The notes beneath the pieces were generated by a model. The model saw only the letters and a list, made by a program, of their open reading frames with translations, had not been told where the DNA came from and searched no databases. Shown one piece after another: positions 38,694 to 49,823 of a stretch of DNA of 64,000 nt; the stretch's first letter is position 1, and each line of letters begins with the position of its first letter. The position numbers and the translations under genes were made by a program. The stretch is from Toxorhynchites rutilus septentrionalis (taxonomy: Eukaryota > Arthropoda > Insecta > Diptera > Culicidae): contig NC_073746.1 in the NCBI RefSeq assembly GCF_029784135.1, forward strand, positions 62,160,097 to 62,224,096, in the 5' to 3' direction.

Positions 38694-39719
38694 GACGTAG
38701 AACTACGTCTTTCAGGAAGGGTGCCTAATCAGAAAACAGGTCACGTTTTTATGAAATAATGTTAACGTTAATAACTATTTTCACTGTGAACGGATTCTCA
38801 TGATTTGCATACCAATCGAATCGAAAATTCTCTAAGATTTGTTTGATGTGCTATATATTACAATTTGCTAATCTCTAAACGGTTAAAATTCATGAAAACT
38901 GGAAGAATTTTCTTTTTCCCATATATTTGTTCTGCAGATTTGTGTGCTAACCATGCCCGTTTCGAATGCTCATAACTCGAACATTTTTTAATAGATCGGA
39001 AAAATGTTTGCATTAATTGCATTTCTTCGCGTCTATCTTAAAAAATAAAATGTTATTTTTCACGAGATGAACATTTGAATAACTGTAAAATGTCAAGCGT
39101 TATCTAAACGCCCTAACTGCCAAGTTTTCATTGGCCCGATTTACGGTTTCCCCAACACAGACTTTAAAATCGATGTACCTGTGAAAATCCGCTTGGCAAA
39201 TATACATGCAAGTCGGGGGTATTTTTGTTCCCACCAGGCTGTGTTTCCCTAACACGGACTTCAAAATCAATGTGCCTGGGGGAATCCGCTTTGCAAATAC
39301 ATGCGAGTCGGGGTTATTTTTTGGTATTGAGTACTTATGTACTCGCTTGTCGTTGTGCAGACCAGAATATGTTTCTCTAAAACGTACTTTTAAACTGAGA
39401 AGCCTGGGAAAATCGTCATTTCAGATACTAGAGGTGAATGAACTTTCGTGGTTCGAGAACTACGTAAACAATACTAGGGAAAGGTAAAATACAATGATCG
39501 TTTGATAATTCTACCTGTTCGCATATTTTGGTATTCCTAGGCATTATATTAAACGTAAAAGGATGTTCATTAAATTATTTGTAACGAAGAACATAATCTA
39601 TTACAAAAATTTCGATGCATTCCAAAATAATATTCGTAGTGGTAAACAAGTGGATTGCATAATATAATTGCGTAGTTTTTCGTCGAAAATGTGCGGTCGT
39701 GTTCTAGATACAACCCCTT
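38694..39719. mobile_element. Terminal-hairpin superfamily element (copy d)
   Basis: Left end GACGTAGAACTACGTCTTTC; right end GCGGTCGTGTTCTAGATACAACCCC (39692-39717), stated here by its halves GCGGTCGTGTTC and TAGATACAACCCC. The interior contains three diverged internal units (39140-39420) of the GTTTCCCTAACACRGACTTC type and the AGAGGTGAATGAAC hairpin half at 39429. It lies among GTACAGATT repeats on both sides. Confidence 0.7.
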
Positions 39720-39737
39720 ACAATTTTTTCGTTATTT

Positions 39738-39806
39738 TTGGTACAGATTCTGTACGGTACAGATTACAGATTTTCGTCAAAAAGTACAGATTGGTACAGA
39801 TTTTTT
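39738..39806. repeat. GTACAGATT short-repeat cluster
   Basis: Four to five copies of GTACAGATT with variable spacing directly right of copy d. One more (GGTACAGATTCT) lies immediately left of it at 38682-38693. Confidence 0.6.
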
Positions 39807-40659
39807 CCACGTGTGAAATTTCTCTCCAAATTTTTATTGAATGATAGTGCACAATCTAAATTTAGAAAGACTATGTATTAGCACCATCAAACACCCGAGT
39901 GATTCGAGACTAGCAAATGTTAATGTACATGGTAGTAAGTAAATATAGATATAAAGAAGGCAAGTAAATATAATATTTTCTAGTAAACAAATGAGTATTT
40001 TTTCATATTTCAAGATTTTGAAGGCTATGAATTCATACACATTTTGCAAGTCGGATTAAATAATCCATAGCTATTTCCCGTGAAAAGAAAACATACTCTG
40101 AATAGAAAGAAGCCGTCTATGAGATTTTTTTCCCTGTGCATGTTGCCAGTTGAAGTCTGGGGAACCGAGTGCACAGTGTGGTGACGTCATACAAATGCTG
40201 GTCAAATAAATAAATAAATACCCAAAAAATAGTTTTAGATAATTTTTTTCAGGAAAGTTCACACCTATTCTCGGTTTGATGTGGGAAATTAAACATCTCC
40301 GCCACGCACTTATTTTGTTCAGAACAGATAAAGAGGTGTATTTTATTTGCCCAAAAATTTAGACGAATCACCCATTGTCATGACAGATTCTTCCAAACCA
40401 ACACACCGTGTGTTGAGTGGTAGTGGCGTGGTTCTAATTTTTTTCTTTTATTCAACACATTGCCGTTGCTCGGGTGGAAATACAAGAGAAACTGGACATG
40501 ATGTTTGAACATCATGTGAAACAAACATGTCACATTTTCAAACATAAGATACGAAAAAATCATGTTTGTCTACAAACACAAAACGGCGAGAGCAGGGTGA
40601 ACATTGTTCGTCTCGTACGCAGTGTTTTATGTGTTACACGGAAGACTGCTCACAGACTG

Positions 40660-40941
40660 TGTGTGACAAAACCGGACAAACCATGATCATCTTTTGGACA
40701 AACCATTGTTAGAGGTGGGCAAACCATGATCATAATTTCACTTTGAAGAAAATCGATAAGAAATATATAAAATTCGGATAATTTGAACGCCTTATGGTAT
40801 TATTAGCAACTAGAGACTTGAGGCTTTTCAACAAACCCAAATTCGTCTTGATTATATGTAATTTTCATGAAGAAAAATAGATTTGCATTTACTGGTTGCA
40901 TGAAAATATACTGGATCGGACACACCAACTTCATTTACCCG
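40660..40941. mobile_element. Partial copy of the 887-bp TIR element at 4834, inverted
   Basis: Contains GGACAAACCATGATCAT motifs, the AAACCCAAATTCGTCTTGAT segment and the terminal ACACACCAACTTCATTTACC, all as the reverse complement of 4834-5100. The other end is missing or too diverged to place. Confidence 0.6.
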
Positions 40942-41408
40942 ATGTTATTCTTTGTATTTAAGTAAAGCACATTTGAAATCATGAGTTTTTGAGTAAAAAA
41001 ACACATCAATAGCTTTGAGTGGGATGAGAATATTAACAAGTTGTGCAATGTTTGCCTTGATAAGCTCTAGAAGTTACTCGCAGACAGTTCTGATGAAGAA
41101 TTTGAAATATAAAAGTTACCGTTTTTTCCATGGTGCCCCTTATGCAACCTAGACAGAAAGCGCTAAAAACAAAGAACAAAGAATAACTTTCGAACTCTAG
41201 GTGCAAATTTCCACCTAAATTCGTTCCCTGGATCATTGTAGAATCACGGATCTGTATTTATTTTAATGTATTTTTCTCGCACATGACCAAAATTCGTAGA
41301 AACCCTTCTTTTCTATAAATATTGCGGTTTCACATAATGAAATCTGGCATTTCTCTACTCGATAAGAAGTGCCCTTGAACTAAAAACACAATTCCTATTT
41401 CACTACTG

Positions 41409-41418
41409 TTTATTTATT
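41409..41418 (-). terminator. Poly(A) signals of the chemosensory protein gene
   Basis: Two overlapping AATAAA hexamers on the minus strand, about 200 bases after the stop codon. Confidence 0.65.
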
Positions 41419-41614
41419 TATGGCCTTCAAACATTTCGAACGATTCAATTTGTACCCTAATTTACATCAACGGTTTTCCGGTTCTTCTTACATAACTAAC
41501 GAGAATACACAAAACAAATCTAAAAATACATTTCAACAGCCAAGAAACCGCCGTTCAATACTGTCACAACGCTCAAACGCACACTCACGGCTCAGGTACC
41601 CCCGGTGGCGTCAA

Positions 41615-41787
41615 TTAGGACCGCCCGAATTTGTTCTTGTAGATACCGTCCGGGTCGTACTTTTCCAGCAGTTTCTTCCATTCGGCCGGTTTCTTTGTCT
41701 CCAGGTGGTTGATGACCTTGCGTGAGTTGGTCCTCTGCTTCTCGCTGCACTTTTCGCAGTTTGTCTTCAGGGCATCCGGGAGGGTTT
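41615..41787 (-). CDS. Chemosensory protein exon 2
   Basis: Starts KTLPDALKTNCEKCSEKQ with the second cysteine pair and ends NKFGRS with TAA at 41617-41615. Too short for an ATG-based open-frame search; found from the family's conserved intron position. Confidence 0.92.
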
Positions 41788-43382
41788 CTGGAAACGAAGG
41801 TGAAACATGAGATAAATTGATAGCTATTTTTGATTTCTAAATGGAATGTCTGTTGTAATGCTCGCAAAACAAACTTGATTCGAAGTGACAGACAATTGAA
41901 GACCGATAAGCGTTATTCCAAATCTGGCATTGCTACCTCTGATTCTTCATCGTCAAATTCAAGAAAAAACCGGTACTGCTCTAACTAATTCCAGTCATGA
42001 CGGCGAAAAAAATCCAACGACTGCAAACAATTCTCCGAACCGGTAAATACTTTGAAAATATTTTCCTTAGAAAATCGCTCCTGCAGAAGGAAACTTTCGC
42101 CATAAATCACCATCCGCTCGTTAACAACAACAACGGGATAGGGTCGGGGAGGGACAGGGAAAATCAACAGAGGAAGTGGTACGACATCTCAATTTCATCA
42201 GCACACAGTTAAATTGTGTCGATTTCATGGCCGGCCAGTGGAACAAGGTTGACGCATTTTATTTTGTTTGCAAGTCAAAGCCAAATCCCGTTCCATGATG
42301 CCCCAGCAGGCGGCATGGAGAACAAAAAAATGGGTTTTAAATGTTAGGGTCGACATCGGTAGAAGGTGGCGGCGGGAAATCACTTTCGGATTGTTACCCA
42401 ACGAGCACGAAGAATTCGATAAGGGAAAAGGATAATTTCGGATGCCTTTTATTCAAGCCAGGGTGATGGGATTTCATAGTCGTTTTGATGGGTTTCCTCG
42501 GTTTTGCAAAGGAGTAAGTTTTCACTTTAAAGTATAGATTTTGATCCAATGCTTGTTGGAAAATTGAATTATCTTGAATCAAATTGTTGCTAGATTTTTT
42601 TTATATCAGAGAATACTCTAAAGTTTGTTTAATCTCTCTTGAAAATGTAAACCAGATCTCCCCTTAAAGAAGATGCCTACCACGAGTTTATCAGCATCGC
42701 TAGCAATTCTTTGGGGAGGTGTATTCATCCCTCTTGCTGAAAACACAGCTACCATTACCAGCAGCAAAACGTATCCTCCATCCACCGCGATTATCCTCTT
42801 CGAAAGCAAGAGACGAAGCGAAAAATTTACATCATAAAACGACAAAATTACTCAACTTAGCTCGCACACACGTGCTTTTGAGGCTCTCATCCCCGAGCAG
42901 TTGAAGTGGTAAAACGCTCGTTTAATGTAATTTAAATCAACAACGCGAAGAGGATCCGTAGGGTGGAGTGAACCCCACATCTTCATCGCTCTCTTCACCG
43001 CACAGCGGTAGGTAACGCTTGATTCCGCTGATCTGTTTATCTGCCTCCGGCGATAAAACAGCAACTTCCGACTTCGTTTCGTATCTTTTGCGCACGTTTT
43101 ACAAATTCACATAAAAACTGACAACTTCTTTCCACCCCATCCTGCACAGGCCACCGAGCCCACCATGATTGATGAAAATATTAAGTACTTACTTTTCAAT
43201 TCTCGTCCCTCCTGGGTGCAGGGTCCTTTGTCCAGTAAACACTTGAGATAATTGCCTAGGATACGGTCGTTGCTGAGAACCTGGTCAACGTTGACGTTGT
43301 CAAACTTGTCAGTGTATTTTTGCTGCTGAGCGGCGGCAATCGCCACCGACAGAGCGAAAATGGCCAGAGATAGGGATTTCAT
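41615..43382 (-). CDS. Chemosensory protein (CSP / OS-D family), spliced gene
   Basis: Exons 43193-43382 and 41615-41787 join to 363 bp, 120 residues plus stop, normal for an insect CSP. Donor GTAAGT and acceptor CAG; the split codon restores Lys (REL-K-K-TLPDAL), the conserved CSP intron position. Residues 1-18 are a signal peptide (MKSLSLAIFALSVAIAAA). Then come YTDKFDNVNVDQVLSNDRIL and the four family cysteines spaced C-x6-C-x18-C-x2-C, and the C-terminal YDPDGIYK. CSPs are small secreted alpha-helical carriers of hydrophobic ligands in sensillum lymph and other tissues. The member cannot be named from sequence alone. A TATA-like CATAAAA lies at 43437-43431. The 1405-bp intron holds nothing recognised. 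Confidence 0.93.
43193..43382 (-). CDS. Chemosensory protein exon 1
   Basis: Encodes the signal peptide and the N-terminal helices with the first cysteine pair (CLLDKGPC). Open frame past the donor into the intron is not coding. Confidence 0.92.
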
Positions 43383-43981
43383 CGTTGCTACTGTTTTTGT
43401 TGTCCCGAAGAAGAACTGACTGACTGTTGGTTTTATGTTGCCTCAACAAGCGGGGTGGGTGGACAATCTGAAAAAAAAGATGTGACGAAAACAAGCTTTA
43501 ACATGGAAGTCTTGGGATAGTGACCTACATAAACCGGTATGTGCCATCGTTGTTTTTGTCACAGCGTTAGTCACTCAGAACACACATTCTGTCAAATATA
43601 TGCTGGGAATTCCTTATTTTAAATATTCCCGCTAAACATTTTTCAGTTTTTTTAAGTTGGTACCACTGTCAATGATCTCAATGACAATATTTAGTGCAAT
43701 CTGTCATTTAGTCTGTTTACAGCGTCATTAAGTATAAATTAACTAAGAGGCTTAGAATGAAAGGGGTATAAGTGATTTGATCGATTTCTCTTCATCAACT
43801 TTCTCTTGCAAAAATGTTCCAATTTAAGTTTGTGGTAGATGTGGTTCTGATCTATGTTCCACATTGTCATATACAGCTGGGAATCAGTTTGCAGCTAAGT
43901 TGTGACCAAAAGAAAGAGTCGATGTAGAGAACTCGATGATGTCACTTACATCTCTTTCATTTTGAGCCTCTCAACTATTTT

Positions 43982-45250
43982 GACGTAGGATTACGTCTTT
44001 CGGGAATATATTGGGGTAAAAATTGAAAATCGAAAATCGAGCACATCTTAAAAATTGTCCAATTTCAAACGCGTATTGCTCAGTCACTTCATGATGGATT
44101 GATGAAATTTTTGCGTCAATCGATTTCGGCACTCCATAACAATTTTTTATATTGAATAAAATAATATATGTCATGAAAATAACTATCGAACAAGTGAAAA
44201 ATCTCAACCCCTATCCTAACGGAAGAACATGAAAGTAGGGGTAGCTTTTGTTGTCACCGAAATGTGTTCCCTAACAGAGACATCTAAACCAAGGTGTACG
44301 GGAGAAATCGGCATTGCACATATATAGAAGTTGTGGGCAATTTTATGTTACAAGTGAGGTGAGTGACACGATTAATTCTAGCAAATAAAATGTGAATTTG
44401 AAACTTTAATGTTGGTTGCTTCGTGAAATTTCATATCAATGACCGATCATGTATTGTGAAAAATTTAGCACAAGTGTAAGTGTAAAATTGTATATGGTGC
44501 CATTTGTGTTAAAAATGACTTGATATATGAAACGATTTACTTCAATTTTCCTAAATAGAAACCAAGGGGTGTTCCCGCTCGAGAACTTGTCGTTCGGTTT
44601 AAGCTGTTTAAGCTGTAAAGTTGTGTTCATTTTCACCCAAGGAAAGTTCATACAGCGAGAAAAGTTGGAAAAGTAAAGAAATATTCGAAAAAATGATTTC
44701 CCATTTGCTTTACATATAGTATTAGGTGTTGTTAGTCCAATTTAAATTCGCATTGGGTTGAATAAACACTCAGAAAGTAAAAATTATAAAAGAAAATTAC
44801 CTTTCCCATTTCAAATATGTTTTCGCTATATTGATGTAACATGTTTTTACTGATGAAAAAAAGTTGATAATTGTTTTCGACATTGATAATTATCTTATAT
44901 TATATTGATTTTGAATTTTTGGGTTTTTTTCATTATTTCATCCATATATAACACAAGGAAGCATCTCGTCTAGAGTCACAGAGGGCGGTTTTCATCATAT
45001 ATCATTCCACTTCGGCATCTTTTATCTGATACGCACCATCTAACGACTTATTATCATCCTTCTATCTATCATCATCATCATCAAACACTGGTGGAGTGAA
45101 AAAACAATATCCAACAACTAAACAAAACGGCCCTTTTCAGAACCACCAAATCATTATCAAAGAGTTTAATTCTTCAAACATATCCAAAATAAACAGATAA
45201 ACAGCCTAACGGAATCCTACGTCCATGCGGTCGTGTCTCAGACACAACCC
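43982..45250. mobile_element. Terminal-hairpin superfamily element (copy e)
   Basis: Left end GACGTAGGATTACGTCTTTC; right end TCCTACGTC at 45214 followed by the hairpin GGTCGTGTCTCAGACACAACC (45230-45250; halves GGTCGTGTCTC and AGACACAACC). One internal unit (GTGTTCCCTAACAGAGACAT) lies at 44262. About 1.27 kb, non-coding. Confidence 0.65.
45129..45144 (+). other. Degraded histone-type 3' stem-loop
   Basis: AAAACGGCCCTTTTCAGAACCACCA is close to the metazoan histone mRNA 3' stem-loop context, but the right stem is broken (AACC for GGCC). CAAAGAGTTTAA follows about 15 bases later, like the purine-rich downstream element. The same order recurs at 60720. No histone coding sequence precedes it. 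Confidence 0.45.
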
Positions 45251-45394
45251 TCCTGTGACTTTTTTTGCTCGACTACTTTTTATATGGATATTTCTATTGG
45301 TCAAAAATATTTTGGGAAATGTTGTGTTGCTAACAAAATGTATTGTGTCCATAAAATCCATAAAATGTTGCAGAATACATTTGGTGACTCAACT

Positions 45395-45870
45395 ATGTCG
45401 AAAACACGGGTGTATAAATATTCAAAGACGGCCGAGAAGAGATGATCGGCCCTCTTTGAACGTCAAGGACGACCGTCTATCTCTTCAACTGATGATAACA
45501 TGAACAAAATAAAAGGACTGGTGCTCGGAAATCGTCATTTAAATTTGGAAATATCTCTCACGAGACAGTTCGTCATATTTTGGTTGAAGTTTTAGGTATG
45601 AGAAAAATCGCAGCACGACTAGTGCCAAAATAGCTCAATTTTCTTGAAAATTGCGATGTAATTTTTCAAGAAAATTGAGCTATTTTGGCACTTCAAGTGG
45701 CTGAACATGCTTGAACGATCAAATGCTGATGAACGTTCAGCCAACGCATAATTACTGGCGACGAGACATGGTTGTGTCTTTTTTTTCTATTTCCGAAACT
45801 TAAATTATAGCTCCGTGGGAACAGCGTGGACAACATTAAAGACATAAAGACGAATTCATCCAGTTCCCTA
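45395..45870 (+). pseudogene. Mariner transposase relic (middle part) with a local inverted duplication
   Basis: Fragments in changing frames read GRPSISSTDDNMNKIKGLVL (45456 on), HILVEVLGMRKIAARLVPK-like sequence and LNFL, then AEHMLERSNAD and TGDETWL, a typical mariner order up to the first catalytic Asp. The LVPK-LNFLE coding stretch is present twice as a 30-bp inverted repeat (45622-45651 and 45661-45691). Non-functional. Confidence 0.75.
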
Positions 45871-45956
45871 GAGTCCCCTAGAGTCTCTAGGAGCCGATGT
45901 TGAACTTTTTGATAGGAAAGAACTGACTGACTGGGCCTGACAGTTACAAAATAATA

Positions 45957-46056
45957 TTATTATAATATTTAACCAGCACCAGCTTTTATAATATTTAACC
46001 AGCACCAGCTTTTACAATATTTAACCAGCACCAGCTTTTATAATATTTAACCAGCA
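45957..46056. repeat. 26-bp tandem repeat, about 4 copies
   Basis: The unit TATAATATTTAACCAGCACC-AGCTTT repeats with a strict 26-base period. AACC occurs at 45971, 45997, 46023 and 46049. The last copy is incomplete. Confidence 0.9.
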
Positions 46057-46123
46057 AAAAATGGATTTTGTTCTCGCAATTATTGATAGTAGTCGTTTTT
46101 TGTTGTTTTCATGGCTTTGGACT

Positions 46124-46395
46124 TCTTCTTCTTCTTATATAGCACTAGCGTTCCTAGAGGAACTTCGTCGTCTCAACATAGTATTACTTGCGTCATTTTC
46201 ATTAGTACTTAGTTGAGATTTCTATGCCAAATAACACGCCTTGAATGCATTCTGAGTGGAAAGCTCTAGAATACGCGTGACCACAGTGAAAGACGGAGGA
46301 AATTTTTTGACGAAAAATTCCCCCGACCAGAACAAGAATCGAACCCGATCCCCCGGCATGTTAGGTTTGACGCTCACCAGTCGGCCACGGGAGCT
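46124..46395 (-). mobile_element. tRNA-derived SINE (family 2), minus strand
   Basis: On the minus strand AGCTCCCGTGGCCGACTGGT (box A region) is followed by GGGTTCGATTCTTG (box B), a body of about 200 bp and a (GAA)n tail. TTTGGACT is duplicated on both sides (46116-46123 and 46395-46402). It strongly resembles the abundant Aedes tRNA-type SINE known as Feilai; that name is from memory and needs confirmation. Confidence 0.88.
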
Positions 46396-46402
46396 TTGGA
46401 CT

Positions 46403-46990
46403 AGAGGGCGCTATATTTTTTATATTTTTTCTTGAAAGCTGAGGATTTTTTACATAACATATCTCGATATCAGAGATGCTATTTCTTTCGTTCTTAACCC
46501 TTTCGCTACGAGCGTCGTCTTTAGACGACATGAGGGTGATACTGCACATCGATCACACCAGCGCGATGTGCATACTTTTCGGCGCAATGCTCCGTTCAGC
46601 GGTAGCACTCCGACGGAGCACACTGCCGTAGAGAAAGGGTTAAGATATGATTTTCCAAAGTTTACCGATGGTTCGAAAAAACAATCTTTTCCCCTTTTTT
46701 TCATTACAAAAATTCATAACTTCTGAACTACTGGACCGATTCAGATGATCGACATATCAAACTGAAGCTTATGAGTTATTCTTCTTTGAAAAATATTACT
46801 TTTGGGAAAAAATTGATTTTCGTTTTTGTAATTATTGATTGAGTCAGTTTTTCATAGTTTTCTCGGTTAAAGATAAAGGGCGCTATATATATATTTTTTT
46901 TTTCTGGAAAGCTGAAGATTTTTTACAAAACACACCACGATATCAGAGATGCCATTTTTTTCGTTTGTGAGATATGATTTTTCAAATTCA
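46403..46990. repeat. Direct repeat pair enclosing the piggyBac MITE
   Basis: GGGCGCTATAT...GAAAGCTGA...GATTTTTTACA...CGATATCAGAGATGC occurs at about 46406-46497 and again at about 46876-46965 in the same orientation, roughly 470 bp apart. Family unknown. Confidence 0.65.
46498..46639. mobile_element. piggyBac-type MITE, 142 bp, TTAA duplication
   Basis: TTAA lies on both sides (46494-46497 and 46640-46643). The ends are CCCTTTCGCTACG and, reversed, CCCTTTCTCTACGG. It contains a short hairpin CGTCGTCTTTAGACGAC. The host sequence around it (46403-46497 joined to 46644 onward) is paralogous to 46872-46990, which lacks the insertion. Confidence 0.85.
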
Positions 46991-47261
46991 TAACAAATAG
47001 AAAAAGTCCTTTTTGGGAAAAAGTTGAAAAAAAAGAATTTTCGGTCCAACTTAAAATGGAAGTGGTCACAATAACCAAAAAGTAAAAAAAAATACGGGTC
47101 TAATAGTATTGCGAATTGTATGTACTAAAATCTGAGAACCACTATATCGGTTAGACATGGAATGGCTGATATCTGATATTCAGATATACAGTGTAGAAGT
47201 CTGGTAGCGATATCCATATTATTATCTACCAGTTTACCTTGCCCGAAAGCTGTTTTCAATT

Positions 47262-47383
47262 GTTCTAATTTCAAAAATTTCGATGCATTCTAAAATAATA
47301 TCCGAAGTGATAAACAAGTGGATTGCATAATATAATTCCGTTATTCTACGTTGAAAATGCGGTCGTGTCCTAGATACAACCCC
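47262..47383. mobile_element. Right-end fragment of the hairpin superfamily (copy g)
   Basis: ATTTCGATGCATTCTAAAAT...ACAAGTGGATTGCATAATAT and the terminal GCGGTCGTGTCCTAGATACA match the right end of copy d (39604-39719). The rest of the element is absent. Confidence 0.65.
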
Positions 47384-47786
47384 TTACAATTTTTTTGTCG
47401 TTTTTAAAGGCTAGAGGCAAATGAGCGAAATACTCGGCAATTCAAGCAAACAATAACAAATCACAATATCAATCCAACTGGCGAGCAGACAACATTATTT
47501 CCTAATACCGGTTTCACATACAGAGGTTTTACTCGATATCAAGGAGGAATGGAATATATCGCAAACAGCAGTATAGTTTTTTGCAGTGAAAGCAAAGGTA
47601 GACAAATTTAAAAAAATGCAATAATAGCGCTAGTGGAACAAAATATAATTGCGTATGACTGAATGTATATCAACCTTGAAAAAAATAATACCAATAGCGT
47701 TCACGACGCATACTCACATGCAATGAAAATACAACTTGTGTATTGTTCTCGCGAGGGCAAAAAAGAATCATCAATCATCCAATTTC

Positions 47787-49230
47787 GACGTGGGACTACG
47801 TCTTACCGGAATATATGGGGGGTAAAATGAAAACCTAAACACAGAACATGCAGGAAAAAAATGAAAGATTTGGAATGCTCATAACTCGAACATTACTTAC
47901 TGGATCGGAAAGATATTTGCATCAATTGATAGGGAACATTTCTACGCATCTATCGCAATTAATTAAAAGTTATTCTTCATTAGATAAACAATTGAATAAC
48001 TGTAAAATGTTAAGCGTACTCTAAACGCCCTAACTGCCTCGTAAATCAGCATTGCAAACACATGAAAGTAAGGGGACTTTTGTTCTCACCGAAATGTGTT
48101 CCCTAACACAGACTTCAAAACCAAGCAGCGTTGGAGAAATCGGCATTGCAAATAGTGATGTCTAAATTTTTCATTTATTCGATTATCGATTAATCGTTGG
48201 GGCATTTTTCAATATTCGATTCATTCAAATAATTGTCTTTCAATATTCGATTAATCGAGCGAATATTTATTTCTTGAAATAATCACGTATCACGATGTCA
48301 TTCTGGTAGCGTGGTCAATCGGGTTGTCGATGTTAGGTGGTTAGACAAAAAAATGTTGGATAAAAAATTTATATAGTCTAATTCTTAACCTAAAAACGCA
48401 TTAACCTTGAGAAAGATCCCTTCTTTCATTAATCGCGATAACAGTGACAATTATTCGATGTATTCATATTTTGATTTTGAATTATTCGATACAAAATTAC
48501 TCGATTATAATTTAAAGTATTCGATTATTCGAATTAATCGAACGATTAACCGACGTCTCTAATTGCAAACACATGAAAGTGGGGGAGCTTTTGTTCTCAC
48601 CGAAATGCGTTCCCTAACAGAAATTTCAAAACCAAGGTGCCTGGAGGAAATCGGCATTGCAAATACATGAGGGTCGGGGGTTCCGACTGAAATGTGTTTG
48701 CCAAACACAGACTTCAAAACCAAGGTGTCTGGGGAAATCGACTTTGCAAATAAATGCAAACTGCGAGTACTTTTTTACTCACTTGCCTTTGTGCAGACTA
48801 GAATATGTTTCCCTAAAACGGTCTTCTAAACAGGAAAATCGTGCGTACACTAGAGGCGAATGAACTTTCAAGTGTCAAGCAAATTCGCGTCTCGAGAAGT
48901 TCTTAACTTGAGAGATGCAAACTTCAGAGGGAAATGTAAAATAAAATAATCGTTTGATAAATCTTCCCTTCACATATTTTGTCCTAGGCATCATAGCAAA
49001 CGTAATAGGACTGTCATTAAACTTACTTGTAACGAAAAGCGTAATCTATCACAATGCAACGACCTTACATGGCATTTGTTCAATCTTTTTACTCACAAAG
49101 CAAATATATTGAATTCAATTGAATTCGGAAATTGTTGCATTCAATCAAGAATTTAATTGATACAAACGAAAAATTGCTAAGTTAAGGTAGTCCCACGTCA
49201 ACCATGCGGTTATATCATAGATATAACCCA
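47787..49230. mobile_element. Terminal-hairpin superfamily element (copy f)
   Basis: GACGTGGGACTACGTC at the left and the inverted GTAGTCCCACGTC at 49188-49200, followed by the outer hairpin GGTTATATCATAGATATAACC (49208-49228; halves GGTTATATC and GATATAACC). The interior has four diverged units at 48060-48140, 48570-48660, 48665-48740 and 48745-48830. A hAT-type MITE has inserted into the first one. Confidence 0.75.
48153..48561. mobile_element. hAT-type MITE, 409 bp, with 8-bp target duplication
   Basis: ATTGCAAA is duplicated exactly at 48145-48152 and 48562-48569. The ends are TAGTGATGTC and, reversed, TAGAGACGTC. The interior is rich in ATTCGATTA/TAATCGAAT palindromes. It splits a repeat unit of copy f, and removing it restores the unit. 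Confidence 0.88.
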
Positions 49231-49823
49231 CTCATTTTCTTTTTTTTAAAGAGTTATTTCAAACATTTCGATGCATTCCAACGTAACATTCCAAGTGATA
49301 AGAAGCGAATTGATTTTTATAACTTTTGCCGGCTAATATTGTGTGAATAAAGGAGTATGTTCGGTCTTATTGGTGACTTTTTCTGATCATTCTTTTTTCG
49401 AGGATACGTTAATTTTTTCCGGGTTAAAAGTGGCGTCAAAGTGCAACGCAGTGAAAGCTGTGTTCTTCGGTGGAAAACTGAAGGTGAAAATGTTGTTCCG
49501 TAGTAGTTGCACTCGCCGCCATCACCACATTCGATTTGGTTTGGATTTTCTGTTACCGTTTTGCGAAAGGTTGAGCACAACATAATTTGTGGATTACTTC
49601 TTTGGGAAATGCGTTTGTAGAAGCTGTGGAAATGTAACTATGCTAAGAGAAACTGAAAAACTTCTTGGATATTCAATAAGTTCAGTGTTTCAGTGTGTCG
49701 CCCTAGACAGCAATCAATCAACAGCATATCCCAATGCTGATAGTTAATTTGAAAATTTGCTCAAATTGGCTTTTTGTAACGTTGCGAATCGTTCGTGCTC
49801 CTTAGTGCAATCATAATTGTCAG

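Noticed and set aside
43107..43192. Extension of the chemosensory protein frame past the exon 1 donor
   Set aside because: The frame runs into the intron; GTAAGT and the conserved family intron position end the exon at 43193.
45957..46056. CRISPR-like array
   Set aside because: The 26-bp units are directly adjacent without unique spacers; this is a eukaryotic tandem repeat.
46330..46395. Functional tRNA gene at the head of the second SINE
   Set aside because: It has a SINE body, (GAA)n tail and target duplication.
49343..49585. 80-codon frame (and antisense 88-codon frame) near 49.4 kb
   Set aside because: Overlapping antisense pair without domain signatures, located between repeats.
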